6,641 nucleotides of DNA from positions 1 to 6,641 of the forward strand of contig JABFSY010000247.1 in NCBI GenBank assembly GCA_013140395.1, given 5' to 3'. A program made the translations under genes and the position numbers. The notes beneath the pieces are model-generated. The model was not told the DNA's origin. It saw nothing but the letters and a program-made list of their open reading frames with translations, and did no database searches. Positions 1-5,000 of the stretch are shown here, in pieces; position 1 is the stretch's first letter, and each line of letters opens with the position of its first letter. The stretch is from Cyclobacteriaceae bacterium (GTDB lineage Bacteria > Bacteroidota > Bacteroidia > Cytophagales > Cyclobacteriaceae).

Positions 1-62
1 GCGTTAAGTCCGGGGCAATCGCCACCTCCTGTTAGTACTAATAGTTTTTTAGTCTTTTCCAT
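1..62 (-). CDS. pfkA: 6-phosphofructokinase, N-terminal fragment (cut by window edge)
   Basis: Only the first 20 codons and two further bases are in the window. They start at an ATG (62..60) and encode a short basic lead-in (MEKTKK), a hydrophobic strand (LLVL) and then TGGGDCPGLN. That last segment is the conserved nucleotide/phosphate-binding loop at the start of the phosphofructokinase fold, which in E. coli PfkA reads TSGGDAPGMN. The enzyme phosphorylates fructose 6-phosphate to fructose 1,6-bisphosphate in the cytoplasm, the committed step of glycolysis. The GGGDCPG form of the loop is common in the mixed-substrate PFK clade, which contains both ATP- and PPi-dependent enzymes. The residues that separate the two donors lie beyond the left edge, so the phosphoryl donor cannot be called. 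No Shine-Dalgarno is visible before the ATG. The gene starts 54 nt after the synthase gene and reads the same way. Identity rests on one short but very characteristic motif. Confidence 0.85.
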   Translation of the reverse strand, partial: MEKTKKLLVLTGGGDCPGLN

Positions 63-80
63 GCTTTCGTTTTAGGGCTG

Positions 81-108
81 GTAAGGTAGCGAAAAATACA
101 AATTCCAA
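81..108 (-). promoter_or_regulatory. Possible Bacteroidota-type promoter before the phosphofructokinase gene
   Basis: On the minus strand a TTG (108..106) is followed after 17 nt by TACCTTAC (88..81). This partly resembles the Bacteroidota housekeeping promoter, TTTG near -33 and TAnnTTTG near -7. The match is weak: the final TTTG of the -7 box is TTAC, and the spacing is slightly short. If real, it would give the phosphofructokinase gene a very short leader independent of upstream transcription. The 54-nt gap it sits in is the longest in the window, which is the main reason to mention it. Confidence 0.2.
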
Positions 109-116
109 GCACTTAT

Positions 117-1082
117 TTAACGACCAATTTCAGCGGAAGCTCTCCGCAATCGATCATTAATGGCTCGGCCTAATCCTACCTCAGGCACTTCCTCGGCTAA
201 TATTATCTCAACGTTAAGTTGATCAAGTTCGCGCAGGTAAGAAAATAAGTTTTGTGCAGCTACAATGAGATCGCCAGTAGGAGAGAGTACTCTTTGATGA
301 TTTGGTTTGAGTCCATTTTGCAATTCGTTAAATGCTAAAACGCCAACATGGTTCGAACCATAGATATTGATCAATTTTTTCAAATCGCCTAAGACCAATT
401 TCTTTTTGGGTGAGTAGTGGCTTTGCAATTGACCGGGTGCTTTCGGGTTGGAGCTGGAGTGAAGGTGTACGTCTGTTTTTCCGACAACTGATTCTATTTC
501 TTCGATGCTTAGCCCACCCATTCTATAAATTTTTGGCAGGTTGTTTTCAAACCCAACAATGGTAGACTCAATTCCAACTTTACACTCTCCACCATCCAAA
601 ATATATTGAATTTTTTCCCCTAGTTGGTCATTGACGTGCGATGCCTTTGTTGGGCTTATATAGCCAAATGGGTTGGCGCTGGGTGCAGCCAATGGAAAAG
701 ATAGTTCTCTTAATAGTCGATTGGTCAATGTATGAGCGGGACTACGAATTCCCACTGTATCGATACCCGAAGTGACGAGGTCAGGGATGTTTTTTTTTCT
801 TGGTAACACCAATGTAAGTGGCCCCGGCCAAAAAGCCATTGCTAGTTTGGTTGCGAGTGGAGGTATGTTTTCCACATACGCACCTATCGAACTAATATCA
901 GCAACATGGATAATCAATGGATCAAAAAAAGGCCTATCCTTTACCTCGAAAATTTTGGCAACTGAGGCTACGTTTAATGCATTGCCGGCAAGCCCGTAAA
1001 CCGTCTCGGTGGGTATGCCCACAAGTTCGCCATTTTCCAGAAGTGTTTTGGCTTTAAGAATGTCGGTACCAATTTCGGCCAT
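117..1082 (-). CDS. ywlC: Threonylcarbamoyl-AMP synthase, Sua5/YwlC type
   Basis: This 321-residue protein makes L-threonylcarbamoyl-adenylate from threonine, bicarbonate and ATP. TsaD with its partners then transfers the threonylcarbamoyl group to A37 of ANN-decoding tRNAs (t6A). The YrdC/TsaC catalytic domain spans about residues 8-200. It shows PTETVYGLAGNA (24-35), the K-D-R-P motif (48-51), WPGPLT (85-90), GIRSPAH (111-117), APSAN (133-137) followed by ISPT (142-145), and DGG...GIESTIVG (163-177). The KxR and SxN pairs of the active site are intact. A linker with APGQLQSHYSP (215-225) leads into the Sua5 C-terminal domain, which ends in GLGRAINDRLRRA (303-315). Length and both domains match the long Sua5/YwlC form rather than the short TsaC form, so sua5 or tsaC2 are equivalent names. 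The ATG is 18 nt after the Nudix stop, suggesting co-transcription; no Shine-Dalgarno is visible. An uninterrupted run of nine A (minus strand, 798..790) codes for R95-N98. Confidence 0.95.
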   Translation of the reverse strand: MAEIGTDILKAKTLLENGELVGIPTETVYGLAGNALNVASVAKIFEVKDRPFFDPLIIHVADISSIGAYVENIPPLATKLAMAFWPGPLTLVLPRKKNIPDLVTSGIDTVGIRSPAHTLTNRLLRELSFPLAAPSANPFGYISPTKASHVNDQLGEKIQYILDGGECKVGIESTIVGFENNLPKIYRMGGLSIEEIESVVGKTDVHLHSSSNPKAPGQLQSHYSPKKKLVLGDLKKLINIYGSNHVGVLAFNELQNGLKPNHQRVLSPTGDLIVAAQNLFSYLRELDQLNVEIILAEEVPEVGLGRAINDRLRRASAEIGR

Positions 1083-1096
1083 TCCACAAAGCTAAG

Positions 1097-1137
1097 ACGT
1101 TCAGTTTAATTTTTCGCTCATTCGAAGCACTGAACGT
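1097..1137. repeat. 9-bp perfect inverted repeat at the Nudix/synthase junction
   Basis: ACGTTCAGT (1097-1105) and ACTGAACGT (1129-1137) are exact reverse complements separated by 23 nt. In the minus-strand transcript the hairpin would contain the last codons and the TGA stop of the Nudix gene, and would end 14 nt before the ATG of the synthase gene. The loop also holds a small TTCG/CGAA pairing. No U-run follows the stem in the minus-strand RNA, so it is not a standard intrinsic terminator. A role in RNA processing or in setting synthase translation is possible. Roughly one such repeat is expected by chance in a window this size, so only its position is suggestive. Confidence 0.4.
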
Positions 1138-1628
1138 TCTGTCGTATAATTCCTGAGTTGATCAATTCGAATCCACTTTACATCGTGCGATTCTTCGCTT
1201 ACGACAACCCGCTCTTTTTCATCAGCCCGAAGTAAAAATCGAATGTCGTAGTGCTGGTGTTCCGGGAAATCTTTGCGGGCAGGAATCGTGTGAATGTCGA
1301 GATCAAAAATAGATTCTTCCAATTTAAAATTCATGAGCCCTGTTTCTTCCTCTGCCTCGCGCTGGGCCACCGCAACTACGTTTTCATCTCCATCGGCATG
1401 GCCTCCAGGTTGCACCCACTTGTTAAGCTTGGCATGGTGGACCAACAAGGTTTTCGTTGCATCGCTATTGACGACCCAGGCCGACCCCGTAATGTGGCCG
1501 GGTAAATGCGTGCGTTGAAAGGCGTTGGCGGCTTTTAATAATTCTAAGAATTGACTTTTAAAATGTTGTTCTTCTTGAAAAGGACTCGAATAATTTTCAA
1601 GCAGTCGAATGAGTGCTTTTCTATCCAT
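1101..1628 (-). CDS. Nudix hydrolase of unknown substrate
   Basis: This 175-residue cytoplasmic protein hydrolyses a nucleoside diphosphate linked to some other moiety; nothing in the sequence fixes the substrate. The Nudix box GX5EX7REUXEEXGU is complete at residues 76-98: G76, E82, R90-E91, E94-E95, G97-L98. The glutamates that bind the catalytic metal are therefore all present. Before the box lie HLPGHITGSAWVV (41-53) and LLVHHAKLNKWVQPGGH (61-77); after it lies DLDIHTIPARKDFPEHQHYD (109-128). This HxxGSAWVV...HHxKLxxWxQPGGH pattern belongs to a widespread bacterial Nudix subfamily lacking an assigned function. Residues 1-40 form a mostly helical extension before the Nudix fold. The gene starts 30 nt after the small exported protein and ends 18 nt before the synthase gene, consistent with one operon. 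The ATG is the first plausible start, and the bases before it (GTACCT) are not a Shine-Dalgarno. Confidence 0.93.
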   Translation of the reverse strand: MDRKALIRLLENYSSPFQEEQHFKSQFLELLKAANAFQRTHLPGHITGSAWVVNSDATKTLLVHHAKLNKWVQPGGHADGDENVVAVAQREAEEETGLMNFKLEESIFDLDIHTIPARKDFPEHQHYDIRFLLRADEKERVVVSEESHDVKWIRIDQLRNYTTERSVLRMSEKLN

Positions 1629-1658
1629 AGGTACACCACTTGCTTTTTTTCGAATTTA

Positions 1659-2012
1659 TCATTGGATAACAATAGTTACTTTGTTGAACTTGCCCTCTTC
1701 CAGTTTACCGATTTTTTCGCCACCACCTGTGTTGTCTTTATCACCTTTCTTTACAAGCACAAAGTAAGCGGATGCTTTTATTTTCTTAAAGCGGTAGTTG
1801 CCCTTAGCATCCGTACTCCCTTCGGCCACCGGGTTGGTTTCTTTGTTATAGTTTTCTTCTGTTTCAAAAAGTTTGATACTGGCACCTTCTACTGTGTTGC
1901 CCAACTCATCTCTTACGGTAACTGTTAGTGAAGTGTTAATCAACTGCACGGGTCGTGGTGCAAATGAACTAGTCAGAAGTGTGATCGCAATGAAAAAAAC
2001 GAGAAGTTTCAT
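1659..2012 (-). CDS. Small exported protein with a carboxypeptidase-regulatory/Cna-B-like beta-sandwich
   Basis: This 117-residue protein starts with a Sec signal peptide: K2, a hydrophobic stretch LLVFFIAITLL (3-13), and a likely signal peptidase I site after SSFA (15-18). There is no lipobox cysteine, so it is probably soluble in the periplasm or secreted. Residues 27-90 read as one small beta-sandwich: SLTVTVRDELGNTVEGASIKLFE (28-50) followed by STDAKGNYRFKKIKASAYFVLV (66-87). This is the pattern of the carboxypeptidase regulatory-like/transthyretin-like or Cna-B fold, where V-x-D-x-x-G-x-x-V-x-G-A and T-D-x-x-G-x-Y-x-F are diagnostic. The tail is Gly/Lys rich (90-112) and ends in a strand, VTIVIQ. 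No T9SS sorting domain and no catalytic residues are visible; such domains usually act in structure or binding. It begins 11 nt after the stop of the giant T9SS protein, so co-expression is likely. A shared surface role is inference only. Confidence 0.85.
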   Translation of the reverse strand: MKLLVFFIAITLLTSSFAPRPVQLINTSLTVTVRDELGNTVEGASIKLFETEENYNKETNPVAEGSTDAKGNYRFKKIKASAYFVLVKKGDKDNTGGGEKIGKLEEGKFNKVTIVIQ

Positions 2013-2023
2013 AGGTGTATATT

Positions 2024-5000
2024 TTATCGAAGTAAGACAATTCCACCACGTTGTTCTTTTATCCCCTCTTCAGGCCGGAACGAACTTTGGTACTTAATTA
2101 CATAGGAGTAGGTGCCGCCAGGTGCCGGTAATCCGGGGTTATTTCCATATCCACCATTCCAACGGAAGTCTTTCTTAGTATCGGAGAAAACCAGCTCTCC
2201 CCAACGATTAAAGATAGCCACTTCAAAACTGTCAGTAATGAAAAAGCTGTAGACAAAGAATTCTTTGTTCAACGAGTTGATCGCGTTACCAGGACGGAAT
2301 GCATTGGGGCCAACAATTTTTGGAATGCACTCATTTAACACTTCTGTGTTATCCGAATTTGAGCAGCCAAAAGAATTCGTTAAATCTACCTGGTAAATGC
2401 CTTCGCTGGTAGCGGTCAAAACTCGATTGGTAAAATTAATAATGATGTCATTTTTCAACCAATTATAAGTCGTGAACGTACCTGGATTTAAATCAACTTG
2501 GGACGTCTTTGGATCTTTGTTGTCTGGGTCATTGCAAATAATCACTCGATCAGGTAATTCGCCTTGAGGAATAGGTGCTTTGATCACTTGAATAGATGCA
2601 GTAGCATTGCAGGTTGCTTTACTGATGGTCACTCTATAAGTACCTTCTCGCGTGTCACTAAGCGTGGGTGTAGATTGACCCGAGATGGTTGCGCCATTGA
2701 AGGCCCAAGCGTAAGAAATGCCAGTGGCTGTAGTTGTAGAGGTCAGCGTAAACGCCTTATTGTCCTGACACGCCTGTGTTCCGGTAACGGCCGCATCGAC
2801 AGGACCACTCACCTGCACTGGTTTCGCAGCAGAGCGAACGAAGCAGCCGCTAACGGCATCCACCACTTCCACCGCATAGCTCGCTCCATCTTCACTTTGA
2901 CCTAATGTGATTAACCGTCCACCCAATGTAGGTTGAAAAACGCCAGCCTTGAACCAGCGATATGTAAAGTTTCCATTTGGAGTAGCTGTTAAAACGATTT
3001 GATTGGAGCAGCCATCACTTTGTGTGAAATCTGGTGAGGGGAGGCCGTTGAAAACAATAGCTGTTGACTGGGTGAGAATACATCCGCCTCCAATGTCAGC
3101 CGCTACTTGATAAGTTCCTGTTCCATTGGTCGGAAGATTTAGCGTTGCTCCATTTACGGTAGCCCCGGAAGGCAATGTCCAGGTAAACGAAACACCACCT
3201 GCCACCGAGGCAACCAATGTTGCTGGACTAATACACAGATTAGGAGTGATCGTCAAGACGGGGATAACTGGATTCACAATTTGGTTGAAAGTGAAAGTAC
3301 AACCGGTGCCGTTGTTGTCTCTCACCTGAATGGAATAGGTTCCTGGTATCAATGAAGCCGTGTTTGCTGCTTGTGGCCCAATCACAATCCCCGTTGTAAT
3401 GTTTGTGAAGGTGTATCTTGGAGTTGGAACAACAGCACCTGCAGTGGTAACGGTAACCAAAGAGGGATTACAGTTTGAGGTAGTGGCCGTTGCAGTAAAG
3501 GTTGCATCAACGAGGTTGATTGCTGATGAAATCGTACATCCCGAAATTTGATCTTGCACAATCCCCGAAATCGTTCCTGCGCTTACACCCGGTAGTGGGC
3601 CGATGGTAGAAGGTGCCGATTGATCAAATCCCTGCTGACTGAATGTAGGACCACTTAGAAAAAAGGAGTAAGGGCCACCTGGCGGTATCGTACTCGTTAG
3701 GTTTAATGTAACAGTACCAGTTGCTGTATTGCAGCTTGTAGGGTTGGTGCCACTTAGCGTGAAAGTGGGAGAAACTTTGACAGTGTATGTCTTAAAATCT
3801 GTTGCAGTGCATAATGTGACAGGGTCAGTGACCGTGACCCCATACGTTAGCACTGCGGGCACCGAAGTATCTACTACCTGTGTTGCAAACGTATTTCCAT
3901 TTGGTGCTCCGTTCAACGTCCACAAGAAATTAGCACCTGAATTAAATGCGTTTAGATTAGGTGTGGTATTATCCTCGCACACCGTAAGGTCAGGGCCTAA
4001 ATCTAAAACCGGGCGATTGTTGACCACGATTCCGTTTGCACTGGAAGTACAGCCATTTACATCTGTGATGGTAACTGAAACATTCGCTGGATTATTGATA
4101 ACGATCGTCTTCGTGGTAGCACCACTGTTCCACAAGTAAGAAGTAATCGAAATTAGATTTCCGGAATTCGCATCCAATGTTATGGGTCCATTGCATAACG
4201 CACTCGCTGGTGCCAAAGTTGGGCGTGCTGGTGGTGGATTGATTCTAACTTGCTGAACGATTGTCGTATCAAGGCCACAACGGTTGGTTAGTCGCATAGA
4301 AACCGTGTAGGTGCCTGCAGCGGCATATAAGTGGTTAGGCGTGGCAACCGTACTTCCTGCCCCATCGCCAAAAGCCCATTGAAAGTTATCAATGGCGTCT
4401 GTGGGTGTACCTACAAATTTAGTCGTGTCGCCCAGGCAAATTCCTGTGAAGGAGAATCCTGGCCCACCAAACCCGTTTCCTTGTTGTTGTATAAAATTGG
4501 GGAGACCTAATCGGCTATTTGTACCGGATGCGAGCGCGAAACCCGTAAAATTTACGGATGAGGGTGCGCTTATTCTGTTCTCATTTGCGTTTATCGTGCC
4601 CAATGTTGTATTGCTGGCGCCATCATTGAACGCCATATAGATTTGCCCATCCGGTGCAATTTGCAAAGCACCCATCTCGATCGGTCGTTGTATTGGACTG
4701 GGTGGCACCAAAACTGGAATTTGGATATCTAGCGAATCAAGATAGTATTCATACAACGAAGAAGGACTGGGAGATCCCTTAATGGTCGCAAAAAGTTTTC
4801 GTCCACCCGGAGAGAACTCTACACCATATACCTGTCCTACGGGTTGATTCATATCTAATCTTCGATAGTTGCGAATGACACCTGTGGTATCATTCAATTG
4901 AAAAAGCTCAATCACATTGCTTGTGCCAGGCGTTGATAGCGGCACAGCTAAATTATTACGTACCCCTAGTTTCATATAGCCCTGCCCGTTTTCTTTTGAT

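Noticed and set aside
32..41. 10-bp palindrome TTAGTACTAA as an operator
   Set aside because: It lies inside the phosphofructokinase coding sequence (L-V-L region), and a palindrome this short is expected by chance.
65..94. TTTCG/CGAAA pairing between the synthase and phosphofructokinase genes as a terminator
   Set aside because: The stem is only 5 bp with a 20-nt loop and no U-run follows it, so it is too weak to call.
772..999. Plus-strand 75-codon open frame opposite the synthase gene
   Set aside because: Lies fully within the conserved YrdC domain coding region on the other strand; no independent support.
1541..1553. AATTCT-A-AGAATT palindrome in the Nudix gene
   Set aside because: Short, AT-rich and within coding sequence, with no partner copy elsewhere in the window.
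1551..1928. Plus-strand 125-codon open frame opposite the small exported protein and the Nudix start
   Set aside because: It is the antisense shadow of two well-supported genes. Its Phe-rich composition comes from the complement of Lys/Glu codons, and it shows no domain.
3729..4139. Plus-strand 136-codon open frame inside the giant gene, along with similar shorter ones
   Set aside because: The Val/Thr-rich product mirrors the Thr/Asn-rich coding strand of the Ig modules. It has no recognisable motif and no start signals.
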